Shown one piece after another: positions 1 to 13,029 of a stretch of 64,000 nt of DNA. Origin of the DNA: Thuidium tamariscinum (Eukaryota > Streptophyta > Bryopsida > Hypnales > Thuidiaceae). Below the pieces are notes generated by a model. The model searched no databases, was not told the origin of the DNA, and saw nothing but the letters and a program-made list of their open reading frames with translations. How positions within the stretch are numbered: the stretch's first letter is position 1; each line of letters begins with the position of its first letter. The translations under genes and the position numbers were made by a program. The stretch is from the NCBI GenBank assembly GCA_947034885.2, contig OX344750.2, positions 47,343,821-47,407,820 of the forward strand, given 5' to 3'.

Positions 1-300
1 GTTTATATGGATGCCCGGGGCTGATTATTTTTCAACATTGACGAAAGAGTCCAATCGCACCTTTGCTATGTTCTTGATGAATCTCGTGAGGTCTGCAATT
101 CTTGCCCGACGCTTCGTGCGCATGCTGAAGTTGTTTCCGTGAATTAATTGGCTGAGATCCTCTCTGATAAGCTTTCTTTGATCAAAAACTGTGTTTTGGG
201 TAGAGACTTTGGCGAAGATGCACATTTATTCTCACGGCGAACAAAGCTTTGGCCCTTGAACTCCATCTAAGCGTGTTTGGAACATCCTTCTCTCATGATT
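1..300 (-). other. Unrecognised coding-like remnant at left edge
   Basis: A 66-codon open frame (225 to 25, minus) is rich in Arg and Lys and reads like an exon (for example KLIREDLSQLIHG, then RRARIADLTRFIKNIAKV). No family is recognised. No convincing start codon, splice sites or partner exons were found, and the left edge cuts any continuation. It could be the end of a gene lying to the left or an eroded transposon gene. Confidence 0.2.
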
Positions 301-849
301 TGAATGAGAGTTGAGGTTTTAGCACCGTGTAGTGTTCTAGAATACTTTCACGGAATTTGTACCTTATTGCACCGCTTGGATGTGCAGGACGAGTTTCGTG
401 GAAGCGTAATTGCTTCTGTTAGAATTCCCTACATAATTTCATGCCTTTGAATTACGGAAATTATGTAGAGAATTCCACCAGATTCTGATGATAACTCTTC
501 GAACAGAGAATGGTCCAAATCGGGAAAAAGTTCCAAATTGAAACTTATAATCAATCGACAGTGAGTAGAATTCAACCTCATAAACATTATGCGACAGTGC
601 AGCTGAATGAAATGTCTTGGGCAAACGTGCTCTTCGCAGGCAAACGAATGAGACGAGAAACAACTGAGCGTAACCCTCACCTTGGAAAGTTTGAAGCGAA
701 GAGTCTCCTTGGTAGGGACGAGGGGTTTGTTCTAAAACCCTCCTCAGGCCCCACTGCTGTAGTTAGCATCTGGCCTTGAATGTCCATCTCTTAGCTTCTC
801 ACAGTATTTTCTATCTCCCACTTTACCATGCGGGGCGAGAAGTGATCAA

Positions 850-1152
850 ATAAGGTCCCTCAATAGCAAGGAACAGCAAACGTTGCAACGACGGGGCACT
901 TGAAGCAGAGCAGGATTCTCTGATCAGAGCGCGGGATCGTGCCCTTCAAATCCTCAAAAGTAACTAAACTATCAGCGATGTCGAAACCACCTTCAGGATC
1001 GATACCAACACGAGCTCCCAAGGTACGTCAAATCTCAGAAACCGCGCTGCTTCTTCGTTTGCGTAATCTACATACTGCTCGCACACCACCGACTCCAGCA
1101 ATTTGCATTGCGACATCGGTACCTCACGGATCGTAACCTCTCCCAGCCTCAC
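850..1152 (-). pseudogene. Eroded coding fragment with a frameshift
   Basis: On the minus strand one frame reads GEVTIREVPMSQCKLLESVV and on to EEAARFLRFD. From about 1025 a second frame takes over, with GIDPEGGFDIADSLVTFEDL and then KGTIPRSDQRILLCFKC, ending at a TGA near 862. The change of frame without a splice junction suggests a broken gene. The local GC content is clearly higher than in the DNA to its right, as expected for former coding sequence. I do not recognise the family. Confidence 0.25.
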
Positions 1153-1299
1153 TTATTCATGTTTTTATCAGATTTTACAACGGGGCATCAAAGGTACAGA
1201 AGTCCAGCTGCAATCAACAACCATCAACAACTATCAATTAGTATTCCTCAGTTTCGTGTTAAGTGAACTAAGTTCAGGTGGCAGGTAGGTACATTCTCT

Positions 1300-1773
1300 T
1301 GCAAAACAATCAATTAAAAGAGCATGGATTGGGCCACAAATCCATAATTTGGCGATTTCATCCCAAAATAATTTAAATTTGAAGTTTTTTTGGCAATTTC
1401 ATCCAAAATTTTACTAATTATTTTCTATAGGCTTGGTTCAAAGAGTAATATATTGGTGCAAAATGACGACAAAATGACGACCCCCTACCTCCGCCAGAAA
1501 TGCTGCCTTGTCGCAATTTGACAAACAATGGGCAATGGGGAAAGTTTGAAGTTCTCTGTATGAAAGAGGGGATGGAAGCAGGGTTGTTGTTGTTTTTATC
1601 ATTTTTTCTGAAGTGCCAAAATGGCGATATAAAATGTGATATAATATGTAACATCGATGCTTCAAATTTCAACATTCATCCACATATTGGGTAGAAAATA
1701 GCACATTACCGTGTACCACATGTTCATAATTTGTTTTCATCCAGAATCTAGTGATTTCATCCAATAAATTTTC
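1300..1773. other. AT-rich intergenic DNA, copy of a dispersed repeat
   Basis: No gene is seen. Bases about 1605-1700 (GAAGTGCCAAAATGGCGATA onward, then CAAATTTCAACATTCATCCA) recur at about 6900-6965, so this flank is itself an older repeat. The TTAA element at 1774-2734 sits inside it. Confidence 0.5.
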
Positions 1774-2734
1774 TTAACCCTAAAGGACCAAAGTGCATTT
1801 TTTGGCAACATAACAATTTTAGGCAGGTTCCTATGAAAGGAGTTTGTTTGTTTTTCTTTGAAATTTTCACACAACAATTTTCTAGGTTGTAGCTTTAAGG
1901 CCCAACAATTTTCATAACTTTTGACCACATGGTTCAAAAGTTTTTGTGTGGTATGTAGTTTTCATTGCTCAGTGGGTAGTCCGGGCGAAAATAAAAGCTT
2001 CTTTTAAAAAAAAATTAAGAAATTTTAATTTGAAATTGATTTATTAGATTTTTATGTACTAGGTGGAAAGTTATGAATCATTCCATTTTGATCAATGAGT
2101 CAAAAGTTATGAGGATTTTTAGTTTGGGGGAGTTAGATTGGGACTAGTTATAGAATTTCTATACTAAAAAAAAGTTTGAAATTCTTAATTTAATTTGATT
2201 TCTAATATTTTTGAAAAAAAATAAAAACATTGGATGTAGACTGTTTAACACAACGTTACAACCATTAGGAATGGATTTTTTAAAATCTTTAAATAAATTG
2301 TTAATAATTCAGTATTTTGAATCATTCTTTACTTCTTTCTTCTTAATATTTTTTTCCTACAAATTGTACACTTTATTCCAAATGATTTGAAAATTTCAAG
2401 CATGTAGCCAACTTGTCTTGAAGAATGAATCCAAAGGGTTACAATCATTTTGGGCATTTTTCCATACAAATAAGGCCTTCTAAATTACAGTTGCCTGAAT
2501 TTTTGCAATGGTAAAAAAATGATCATTGTCACTTCAAACATTAATATCTTGCAATCTACATAGAGGAAATTTCTTATTCAACTTTTTCCATATCTTCTCA
2601 AACCAATGTACTAAAAATTCCTATGGTTACATTTGTTCAAAAAGATTTTTTTCTCAAAATTTGGTAGTCGTCCTAGAAATGACAATTTTTGAGTGATTTT
2701 AGTGAAAACATAGTCAAAAACTTTTAAGGGTTAA
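1774..2734 (+). mobile_element. TTAA-bounded non-autonomous element, family A copy 1
   Basis: The segment is bounded by TTAA on both sides (1774-1777 and 2731-2734). It starts CCCTAAAGGACC and ends with the near-complement CTTTTAAGGG. It is about 950 bp, AT-rich and has no credible reading frame. TTAA target duplication next to a CCC-type inverted end is the signature of the piggyBac superfamily, so I call it a non-autonomous piggyBac-like element by inference. Family A copies also lie at 9763-10710, about 10985-11890 (reverse) and 19442-20380. They share internal text such as GGCCCAACAATTTT and TTGAAAATTTCAAGCATGTA with small differences. Confidence 0.7.
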
Positions 2735-3831
2735 CTCAAAATCTTTTGACAAAAAACTCCAAGGGTTTGTTGCCTTTTTTTTTTGCCAAATTATTATTTT
2801 TATTTGGTGCAATCTGGCACTGGAAAGCCCCCCAAAAGCTCCTGGATGGAAGTTACTTGTGTTGTAAGAAGTGTGATTACGGTTATTGTTACTTTGACCG
2901 GCCTGGACGGAGTGGTTTCCTTGTACCCTATTTTTGCATTTGAACACAATATTCTAACCGGTAATTTCCTTACCCTCCCTGGATCTATGTGTAGGTCAGT
3001 TTCAGGGAAAATTTGGAGGATGTCTGAAATTTTAAAATATTGTACAACTATTTTCTGGAAATCTGAAAAATTCTCATTGTTGCTAATTCAAAAATCCAAA
3101 AAATATTCTTGAGAAATTTAGAAAAAGGAATACATTTACAAATGAACAGAAAAAATGAACCCACAATTAGGAGCACCCAAAAATTAGGAAGAGCAAAGTG
3201 CCAAAAGCCAAGAAATCTAAATTAGGTTGTTCAACTATGTGACATTGAAAATTAAATTATTTTGGCACCAATGTGTCAAATCAAATGTGGCCGTATGCAA
3301 TATACTTTGTCCTTGATCTTTGGTGAGCCTTACAAGTTAACCACTTTAAAGCCCCAAGGCATGATTTGAAGCCATTTTTCATTTGGGGGCAATCTCTTCT
3401 TGGTGCAATACTTGTTGGATTCTTGTGAAATATTTACTGGAGATATATTTCACTACTAGCTTGATGCCTAAAAAATTTTAGACAAATCCAAGTCATGAGT
3501 TAAAAAGAAATGCCTTGAAAGAACATTTTTTTTAGTCTCAAGCAATTCTTACATAGTCATTGTTTGGTCAACATACCATTAAATATGAATATTCAAAATC
3601 ATAAATCTTCAAAACAATTAGTTTGGAGAAACTAAATTTTTTGCCTTTGGTTTATGTATACACAATTTTAAAATTTAGTCTAGTTTTTATTTATTGTTAC
3701 ATGATGTTTTTATAGACTTCTTTTTTGAAATGGTTTGAAACAAATCAAATGAATCCTTTTATACTCCTTTTGTTTCAAACTTTATCTTCTAATTACCCTT
3801 CATTTCAAGGCAACAAACTTAGGCCCTATTT
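2735..3831. other. AT-rich intergenic DNA
   Basis: No gene, RNA or clear repeat boundary is seen. A 109-codon open frame starting at 2783 has no exon-like codon use and ends in low-complexity Lys/Ser, so it is not called. Bases 2785-2830 resemble 7130-7165, part of the same older repeat that holds the family A element. Confidence 0.4.
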
Positions 3832-3970
3832 ACACCAAAGAACTTTGGATTGGGGCCCAAAGGAATGGAGTATTTTGATTGGAAGATAGCTATGGTACCA
3901 ATCCAAAGATCCAATCCAAAGACTCCATTCCTCTAGGTCCCAACCCAAAGTTTCGGGTGTAAACAGGCCC
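3832..3970. mobile_element. Short MITE with about 45-bp inverted ends (Tourist-like)
   Basis: The left end reads GGCCCTATTTACACCAAAGA and onward to a GGAATGGAGT block. The right end is the inverted copy, with ACTCCATTCC then GGTGTAAACAGGCCC. Flanks are TTA on the left and TCA on the right, which fits a slightly mutated three-base TTA duplication of the PIF/Harbinger type. It is 139 bp with no coding capacity. A hAT-type origin is the main alternative because of the GGGCCT-like tip. Confidence 0.65.
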
Positions 3971-5820
3971 TCAGTACTCTACTTTGAAAGAGGGTTATTA
4001 ATTTAGACATGGAAAAACTTGGTTTCTTGCAATGGGATTTCAAAAAGAAGTTGTATGATTCCAATTCTACCATCTCTTATAGACACATCCAAATGTTTTG
4101 TTTGATGAACTAAACTTAATCAAAAGAACTAAGAACCATGAACTTGTCATTTTTGGACCACTATTCTAGCTTGGATGGTCCTACTTTGAAGGTTGAGTTT
4201 GAGTATTTAAACTTAAATTGCCATTAAATGTATTGAGTTGTGCAGAGGATTGCATTAATGACATCAATTCCCTTGGAATTATTCACTAGTTATATAATTT
4301 TTATAATTAATATGACTTAACATTTAGTTGATTATTATTATCTTTTAATTTATTCTCTCCATTCCAAATCAAGTCTCCACTATGTCTTGTTTAGCTTCAT
4401 GAGCACATTGAACAATGTATGCATTACAAGATTGAAGAGAAGATAATTCCTTAACATCCTTGAAGATCTTTTTCTAAGTCTTTTTCCATATTGTATGTGG
4501 CACCTTGTGATTGTTGCTACTATTGATTTTCATTATTTCAATTATCCAATGATTCAATTATATGAAGATTCAAATCTTTAATTCACAACCCTAAATATGA
4601 AATTCTAAAGTCTAAACCTTTTTTCTTTAACCCTAAACCTTTAAATGAAAAAACTTAGAGTCAACTTTTCCTTCTTTTGGCAATGTTGAAAACTTACAAA
4701 GTCAAATTTCAAAGGCTTGTAAGTCAAAATCATGTGCTTGTATGCCTTTCAACTTTTGGGATTATGTTAACAAGTTTGTTGACAATATGCATAAAACATT
4801 TTAGCCCAATTGGACCTATATGTCATGACTACCCAATGACTTATGAAGGATTTAGGCATAATGAGATCTTGCAATTTTGCAAGTTCCCTTTCTTTTCATC
4901 CATTCATCCCAATATAAATTGATTCAAAATTTTCCTTAAGAATCATGAAGTACCAAGTGACTAAGCTGATTGCATTGTTGCAAAACAAACAACATTATCT
5001 TTTTCAATATACTTTGATATACTTTACCATTTCTTATAGTTTTTGTTGTCAGCCCTTGGAAACATTCATCATCCACCTAATAGATGTTGTTTCTCTTAAA
5101 GTATTCAAATATAATCATTTTTTTTATTATGATACATTCACACTAAGGTAGATAATGTCAAATGAAAGTAGTTAAATAATACTCTCTATTCCAAGAAAAT
5201 AGGTGTATTGCACTAATACACAAGGAAACAAATCTTTATCCTAATTCGATTTGACTCCATTTCGCTCACTACCCCATGGTTGACTTTCACTAATAAATGA
5301 GGTTTAGAACTTTATAAGGTTGGTTAATTAGTGGCTAAGATCAATGCCTTAAGTGATAGTAATGGAGATGGAGTCAAGGTAGAACTACCCATAGCCAACC
5401 AACACCCCATTCTTAACCTATAGACTGCATTCATTTCCAATAAGGTTGGGATGGATTTCCAACTAGAGCTTGCAATGCATGTTTTTTTCCTTTTTAAGGT
5501 TGGGTGTAATAAGTTGATAACACATGTCACAAACTGGTAAGCAAGAAAGTAGGAAGTAATGAATAGGAAAGGAGTTCTTAAATGATCTCAATTGATAGAG
5601 TTTACAGATTGGCAATGGGTCAACAACATTTTTTGCCTTTCAAAATTCATAGTAATTTCAATTCATGTGATAAAATTACCAAAGTTTTTGCAATCCTCAT
5701 CATTTCTATTTTTGCACCTCTAGAAATATTTGCTTTGCCTTACACTACACCATATCATGTTTAGAATATCTTAAGTGATCGGTTAGAGGAGGTTCTACCT
5801 TAGTCCTGACCAACCCTTTT
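3971..5820. other. AT-rich intergenic DNA, nothing recognised
   Basis: About 1.85 kb without a supported gene. Open frames at 4677-4922, 4945-5151 and 5582-5764 are low-complexity, lack a conserved motif and have no splice partners. Confidence 0.4.
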
Positions 5821-6856
5821 TTTTCCGCACCACGGTGCCAGATTGCACCATTTCCCAAAGATGACACGTGTCCTCCCCAAATGACTTCATTTCTGCTGAA
5901 TCTGACCTAGGGTGAGGTAACTCCAGAAGATTTTTAGTTTTTACCCAGGCACCTTCGGTTCACTTGGTGTTAATATCGGGCTGAGATGGCAGGTGCCAAC
6001 AGACCATTCTGGGCGGTAGCAAAATCTAGGGTTGGTAGCGCGCAGTCGGGCGGTAGAAAAGGAGGAGCCGCCAAGCCTGCCTTCCGGTAAGTACTGGCTC
6101 ACTGGGTTCAACCCTTTCCAGTTCCGTTCCGTCCAGTTGGCGTGGCCAGCACGGGAACGGACGGTGGCTGCTCCTCCAGCATATTCTCACGCCTCTCAGC
6201 TTGCGCCACCTGGTTCGGCATTCCGGCGGGCCCACCGATTCCCAGGCCGATCCGGATATGAATAGAATCAGTCGCTGGAGGAGTGGGCAATGCTTACTAA
6301 GGTAAGTTATTTTAGTGACACTGAGTGCCGGACTTTCAGGGGCACACTAATTTCCGTCGGCACGGAGAAAAAAAATTCAGGGGGCCACTGGAAATCAGGG
6401 CAGGACTGGTCCAGGTCTCACTGGGAGGATTCTCTAAGAGCACCTCCAATGCTTATCCTGAAAACAACACGGGAAATTGTAAGGCCCAGGTCTGGTGCCG
6501 TAGCAAGGACCGGGCCAAGTTCATTTTCAGCTTCCGATGCCCCAACGCAACAACAGATTGGAGACGGCAAACTCTCCTTTTTTTGATCTTCCCAAAGAAT
6601 CTTTGCATCTTCGAACCCCGGAACCACCACCACGTGTCATCATTGTCAAAGAATGTGTTCACAGAGTTGTATTCCATGCTCAGCAAATCACTCAAATATG
6701 CAGAGCAGGGGCACTTATATGCAGAGCCCTGGGAAATGCGGTTGGCAGTAGCGGCTGCATTGGGAAGCAATTTTTGGCAAAGCGACGTCAAAATGCCCGT
6801 TTGCACCATTCCCGTGTTGTTTACAGAGACACATTGGAAGTGCTCTAAGGTAAGCT
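5821..6856. other. GC-rich island with splice-like sites but no recognisable gene
   Basis: Composition jumps from AT-rich to about half GC, as in the gene islands of this window. It carries an ABRE/G-box-like palindrome GACACGTGTCC near 5863 and three strong donor-like sites at about 6088 (CCG then GTAAGTAC), 6300 (AAG then GTAAGTTA) and 6850 (AAG then GTAAGC). The frames between them (for example 6325-6858 plus and 6453-6809 minus) match nothing I know. It may be an old promoter and 5-prime exons of a lost gene, or an unrecognised non-coding transcript. Confidence 0.3.
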
Positions 6857-6889
6857 AGAACTCTTTTTTTTTTTTGGAAAATTATTTTC

Positions 6890-8419
6890 TTTTTGGAAAG
6901 AAGTGCCAAAGTGGCGATATTAAATGGTAATAGAGTGGTGCACCAAATTTCAACATTCATTCACATATTACACATAGTGGATAGGAAATATCACATTTAG
7001 AAGCACATAAATTATTACATATTCATCATTTTATTTTTATCAATGATCTGGAGATTTCTTCCACAGTTTGTTTGTTTTAATTTGAAGTTTTTTGGGTGAA
7101 AAACTTCTTGGTTAATTGCTAGTGTTTAGCCAAATTATTATTCTTGGTGCAATCTAGCATCAAAAAGCAAAAACATAAGCCTTGGAGGCCACTAACCCTA
7201 TCACTTGAAGTGGAACTATTAGGCTTATTTTACCCCAGTAGAAAACATTGAGATTTTTTATTTCTTATACATGATAAAATATACAAATTTGGAGTTCATA
7301 TTTGAAATAAGAGCCAGACAACCAAGTATGAGAGGCCAAGAACATATCCTAAATACAATACAAAATATGAGATTTTTTCACTTTTATCCTCTAAGAACAC
7401 AAACTTTACTCTATTGATCTTTCTATGCAGGACAAATTTAGCATCTTGCCTACAATTCAAAGTCAAAAGTAAAAAATAAGGTTAATCCTTACAAGATGAA
7501 TCTATAACTATTGATTTCAAGCCTCCTTACTCATCACTCAATTTGTTGCCATTTTGGTAATAGATATGTATGCAAATTTTATTTTTATTTTTTATGGAGA
7601 TGAAATTGCATGCCTTTTTTATTTCACAAAAACTTTAGATTTTTGCCAAAATTTTTTGAAGAAAAAGTGAAGAAAAATCATATCATATAGAAATTTTTTT
7701 CCAAAAAATTTCAAAATATTACCATGTGTATATATTACAATGACAAACATCATGGTATAAACTCAATTTCCGTGTCATTCTATTTTAAAAATACAATGGA
7801 CATTGAAAATACACCCAAAGTTCAAACTACAATAAAATATTCAATATTACAAATTTTTTCAAAATTCTAATAGGAGTAGAAACTAGAGTAGATGACCTTC
7901 ATTTCATTAGTTGGGCTCAAACTCAAAAAATATCATTTTTGTGAAGAAATTTCAGCGTTAGAGCAAGGAGCAAAAACTTCTCAAAATATACTAAAATCGC
8001 AAATATTGCCATCCATTTTTTTTTCTTACTTCTCAACTACATAAAAACAAATACTAATTAGAATAAAAATTCAATTGGATATTCTTTGTGACTCAACATG
8101 AAAAATCAACAAACAAAAGTGTGTAAAAAAACTACTTCTAACCACTTTTGAGGACCTTGGAATATCATCCAAACGCCATAAAATGGCACTAGTAGCAGCC
8201 TAGGGTTAATGACCACTCACTGAAGTCATTCTTGAAGAAATGGAAGATATTCCTTTACATCATCAATATTTAATATTTTGATTTCATCAAATTGGCAAAG
8301 AAGAAAGGAAGGGTTTGTTTTCTAGAAAGCAATTAGTTTGGGGAGGATCATCGGTTAGGTCATTTGCAAAATGGTAGAATAGTGAAAAAATCATAAATAA
8401 AGAACAATGGTCCTAGTAT
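6890..8419. other. AT-rich intergenic DNA with one old repeat
   Basis: 6895-7165 repeats the sequence that flanks the element at 1774-2734, here without that element. The rest holds no gene or boundary that I can support. Confidence 0.4.
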
Positions 8420-8637
8420 GTGAGCATAAAAGTGTGAGCATGTGAGCCTTGAGCATATATATAAAAGTAGATATCATCCAACTATTGAAAGTTTATAATA
8501 TAAATACTTATAATATAGGTGTTTATAGAATATATATATATATATATACTATTATCATAGAAGGTTACTATAATATAGAGACTTATATCATAAGTGTATA
8601 CTCTTCTAGGCTCATGGGCTTACACTTTTGAGCTTAC
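8420..8637. mobile_element. MITE with about 29-bp imperfect inverted ends
   Basis: The left end GTGAGCATAAAAGTGTGAGC runs on to ATGTGAGCC. The right end inverted reads GTAAGCTCAAAAGTGTAAGC and on to CATGAGCC, about 23 of 29 positions matching. The centre is an AT-rich stretch with (TA)n at about 8530-8548. A related end sequence is visible near 40858-40890. No clear target duplication was found, so the superfamily is open. Confidence 0.55.
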
Positions 8638-8639
8638 AC

Positions 8640-9762
8640 AATAGCAATCCTCTTTAAAAATATGGTTCAATATAGTAGAAATTGCACTAGAAAAGAGTTG
8701 GCATGGCAAAACCCACAAAATGTTCCAAATGCTATAGCTTCTAAGGATTCAAAAATCGATTTGAATGAATGAGTGGTTAGTTGAACAAAGTATTGTTGTA
8801 AATGTCACCTTATTCATCATCTTGACTGAATATGGCCATCAAAGCTCTTTAGTAGTTAACATTACTATAGTTCAAAAGATCAGTGTAAGCATCCCAATAT
8901 TAATTGTATTATTAGATTGTCAAATTTTGGGAGGTAGGTTTTCATGGCAATAGTAAAAAAATTAAAGTTTTTTTTAGTTTGAACATTTGGGACAATGCAA
9001 GAATATTTTGTAATTTTTGAAGGTAATGATTACAAGGATATTCAAAGTCTACCATAAACACAATGACAATGAAGGATGCATTGCTATAATTATGTATAAT
9101 GAAGAGTTTTCATCTATTTAAAAAAATGAAAGAAATTGGCAAAAAACTCTCATCTTCAAAAGGTTACATTTTAGATAATAATTTGTAGTGATTGGTCTTG
9201 CAATAGGAATGTAAGTAGATGAGGCTATTTTATTTTGAATGCAAAGTTTGTATGTTTTGTTGAAAACAACTGTGTATATGTACATCCTATATATTGTATA
9301 TAGCTCTACAACTATAAAAACTTCTTTTGATACTATAATAGGATAGTTTTCCTTGTTAATTATTCCTATTTTATAGTAGGTGCTAACTTTCAATATAATC
9401 TGATTTTTTTTCCATATACTTTGTACTAAATATGTCTAAAAGAGTCTACCAATAGTATTTGGTTAGTCAAAAATTTCATTAGTAAACTCAAAAATTTCAA
9501 AAAAAGACAATAACATCTTATAGATGAAAATTTAAAAAAAAAATCTCCTTCTAAAATACAAGCTCATAGGCAATGAATTCTCCCTTGTATACTATATTTC
9601 AAATGACATTGATAGTCTTTGTGCAAAGATGACTAGGTTACTAGGAGGCTAAGCCAAATATATAGTGCATTTTAGAGACCATTTGATGAGGCCTTAGGTA
9701 ATTTTGTCTCCTTAAAGCCATATAAGAAGCGTGCATTTTAAAAAACTCATTTCCTTATTACT
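8640..9762. other. AT-rich intergenic DNA
   Basis: No gene is supported. The minus frame at 9393-9118 is Tyr/Ile-rich with no motif. Confidence 0.4.
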
Positions 9763-10710
9763 TTGACCTCTAAAGGACCGAAGTACGTTTTTTGGCAACT
9801 TAGCGATTTTGGACAAGAACCTATGAATGGAGGTTTTTTTTATTTACAAAAAAAAATCACACAACATTTTCCCAAGATGTAGCTTTAAAGCCCAACAATT
9901 TTAATAACTTTTGACTACATGATTCAAAAGTTATTGTATGATATGTAGTTTTCATTGCTCAGCAAGCAACTTGGTCAGCCCTAAAAACTTCTTTAAAAAT
10001 CACTTTTTTTAAAACAATAATTTGAAATTTTTTATTTAGATTTATATATATGTAGAAAGCTTTGAATCATTTCATTTTGATTAAAGAGATGAAAGTTATG
10101 GAAGTTTCAATTTGTGGGTAGTTTGTGGGAAGACATTAAATGTCTACTCTAAAATAAACTTAAAAAACTTTTATTTAATTCAATTTTTAATATTTTTGAA
10201 AAAACAAACAAACATTGAGTGTACATTGTTTGATATAACATTACAACCTTTGGAATTGGAATTTTTTTAATCTATAAATAAATTATTAATAATTTAGTAT
10301 ATTGAATCATTCTCTATTTTTTTCTACTTACTATTTTTTTCCTATATGTTGTACAATTCCAAATGATTTGAAAATTTTCAAGCATGTAGCCAACTTGATT
10401 TGAAGAATGAATGTAAAGAGTTACAACCATTTTGGATATTTTCCATACAAATGTGTCTTTCTAAAGTACAATTGCCTAGGTTTTTGCAAGGATAAAAAAG
10501 TATTTTTATCACTTCAAATACTAATATCTTGCAATCTATACAATGAAAAATTCTAAATTTTTTTCACTTCTTCTCAAACTAGTGTACTAAAAGATCCTAT
10601 GGTTATATTTGTCTAAAAATGTTTTTTTTCTAAAATTTGATAGTTTTTCTAGAAATGATAGTTTTGAAGTAGTTATAGTGAAAACATTGTCATAAACCTT
10701 TAGGGATTAA
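9763..10710 (+). mobile_element. TTAA-type element, family A copy 2 (decayed ends)
   Basis: The same sequence as 1774-2734 runs from CTCTAAAGGACCG to CCTTTAGGGATTAA. The left flank is TTGA where TTAA is expected and the right flank is TTAA, so the boundary has mutated. It is about 940 bp without coding potential. Confidence 0.6.
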
Positions 10711-10984
10711 CAAGTAATTTAGAGCATCTATATTCGAAATCCAAATAAATCTAACACATTAACAATGCAAATGAAAAGTTCTTTTGACTCCCCCATGAAT
10801 TCCAAGGTTTTGTATTGAATTCAATCCATCAAATCTATTGTCTCTTTTGTTCAACTTTTGGGTTGGTTATTTCATTATTTATGAAATTCAATTGATGTAT
10901 GGGATGAGTAACTGAAGAAAAAGTTGGAGGATTATTCAAAGATAGATGCAAAATTAGAAATTGTCAAACCTATTATGCATAGGT

Positions 10985-11890
10985 GTAAATGTTTTTTGAG
11001 CATTTGGATATGACATTTTAAACATATTTTGCATAAATTATAAAGATTTTTGACTACCGGACATATGTACTTGTAGGACCTTTTAGTATGTTAGAAGGTG
11101 TGGAAGTTTTTTTTTAGAAATTTCCATTGTATAGATTGCAAGATTTTAGCATTTGAATTAGGATAAATCTTTTTTTAGCCTTGCAAAAAAGTAGGTAGAT
11201 GGACTTCAAAAGCTTGTATTTGTATTAAAAAATGTTATATCTAAATGTGGTGCATTTTTGGATTCATCCTTCAAAGCTAGTTGGCTATATGCTTGAAATT
11301 TTTTTTAGATCATTTGGAATTGTAGACAATATAGGAAAAAATAATAAATAGGAAGAAGTAGAAAATGATTCAAAATACTAAATTGTTAAAAATTATTTAT
11401 AGAATTGACAAATGTTAGTTCCAATTGTGGTAATGTTATAATAAACAAATTACATCCAATGTTTTTATTATTTTTCAAAAATACTAAAAATTATGTAAAA
11501 TAAATGACTTCAAAGTTTATTTTAAAGTAGAGATTCAATAAGTGCCCACAAACTAAAATTCCTCATAACATTTTACTCGTTGATCAAAATAGAACAATTA
11601 AAAGCTTCCATTGTATATATAAATTTAGAGAACCAATTTCAAATTTTTATTTCTTTAAAAAGTGATTCTTTTTAGTTGCATAACCTACTTGGATTGGAAA
11701 AGAAAGTACATATTATACAGGAACTTTTGAACCATTTAGACAAAAGTCATGGAAACTGTGATGCCTTATGGCTACTGTTTGACTACATATTGTGTGAAAA
11801 ATTCAAAATTCAAAAGAATGAAAATTCCACTTGTAGTGAGTTGCAAAAAAACTCTATCTTTCCCCAAAACATGCCTTTTAGAGAATGATC
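10985..11890 (-). mobile_element. Family A copy 3, reverse orientation, degraded
   Basis: The block reads as the reverse complement of family A: inverted versions of the TTGAAAATTTCAAGCATGTA region near 11275-11300 and of the region that follows the left end at about 11690-11890. The ends are worn, so limits are approximate. It lies about 270 bp after copy 2 in the opposite direction, making a loose inverted pair. Confidence 0.5.
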
Positions 11891-12285
11891 ATGTGCCTTA
11901 GATTATAAAGGCCTGATAGAGGGCAAATAATATTGGAATGAGACTTGGAGTAGTAAGATGTCTTACATCTTCATCTTGGCTAGAGATGAAAATCATAATG
12001 GCACCAATTTTCCTTTCTTTTTGGAAAAAAACAATTTGGGTTTGGTAATTGAATAGTAATTTTATTGATAATTACCTACTTGTTGTAAGAGTTAGAAGGC
12101 CCGCTACATGTGTCAAATGTCAAATGTCAAAAATGATGGGTGAGGGGAACATTTGTGGTATCCTAAAACAATAATCTTAATAATACCCACTTATCGAATC
12201 TTGCTTCTAGCCATCTTTGTGGCCTTTATTCATGATTTGTTTTTGGTGATACAAGATTAAAATAATGGCCAAATTTTGACAAAAC

Positions 12286-12989
12286 TTAACCCTAAAGGAC
12301 TGAGGCATTTTCTGGCTTGAAAACCACTCAAAACCGCCATGTTTGCTACTTCCTCCCAAAAAAACAAAAACAAAAAACTTTATTAGAATCTAACCATAGG
12401 ATCTTGTAAATTACTTGTTTGAGATTATGCGGTAAAAATTTCATGAAGTTTGATCGTACAAATTGGAAGATATTAGCATTCAAAGTTGGAATTTTTTTAA
12501 AAACTTTGACTTGCAATTTCAGATGACTTTGATTGCCATTTGTTGAATTTTTTTTCACTATGGACCATGAAGTTAATACTTTTTATGTTGAATATTTGAG
12601 TTGAGGATTAGGAAAATTAAAAAAAAAAAACTACTTGATTTTCATTCATTAAAAAATTGTTAAGTAGAAGTAGGTCCAAGATTGAACAAAACACTAAGTT
12701 GTTAATAACTTTAAGATGTAATTGGAAAACCATGATCTTAATGGTGAGCTTGTTCTTGAAAACATCCTAAAACCTATCAAAAAATAAAATTTGAAAAATT
12801 TGAAAAATTGCATTCAAAAATTAATTCTATAAGTGCAATAGAATTCTTGTTATTTTCTGAAGAAGGTGCTTAGATTGCTTGAAATACAAGATTGTCCGTA
12901 ACTTTCTCATTATTAGTCCAAATAAAATGAACCAAAGATTCAAATGTAGAAAAAAACATAATATTTGATAAAGAAAAATAAATAAATAA

Positions 12990-13029
<40 letters not shown>

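Noticed and set aside
6325..6858. 177-codon plus-strand frame
   Set aside because: No known motif; overlapped by open frames on both strands in GC-rich DNA. Kept only as part of an unassigned GC island.
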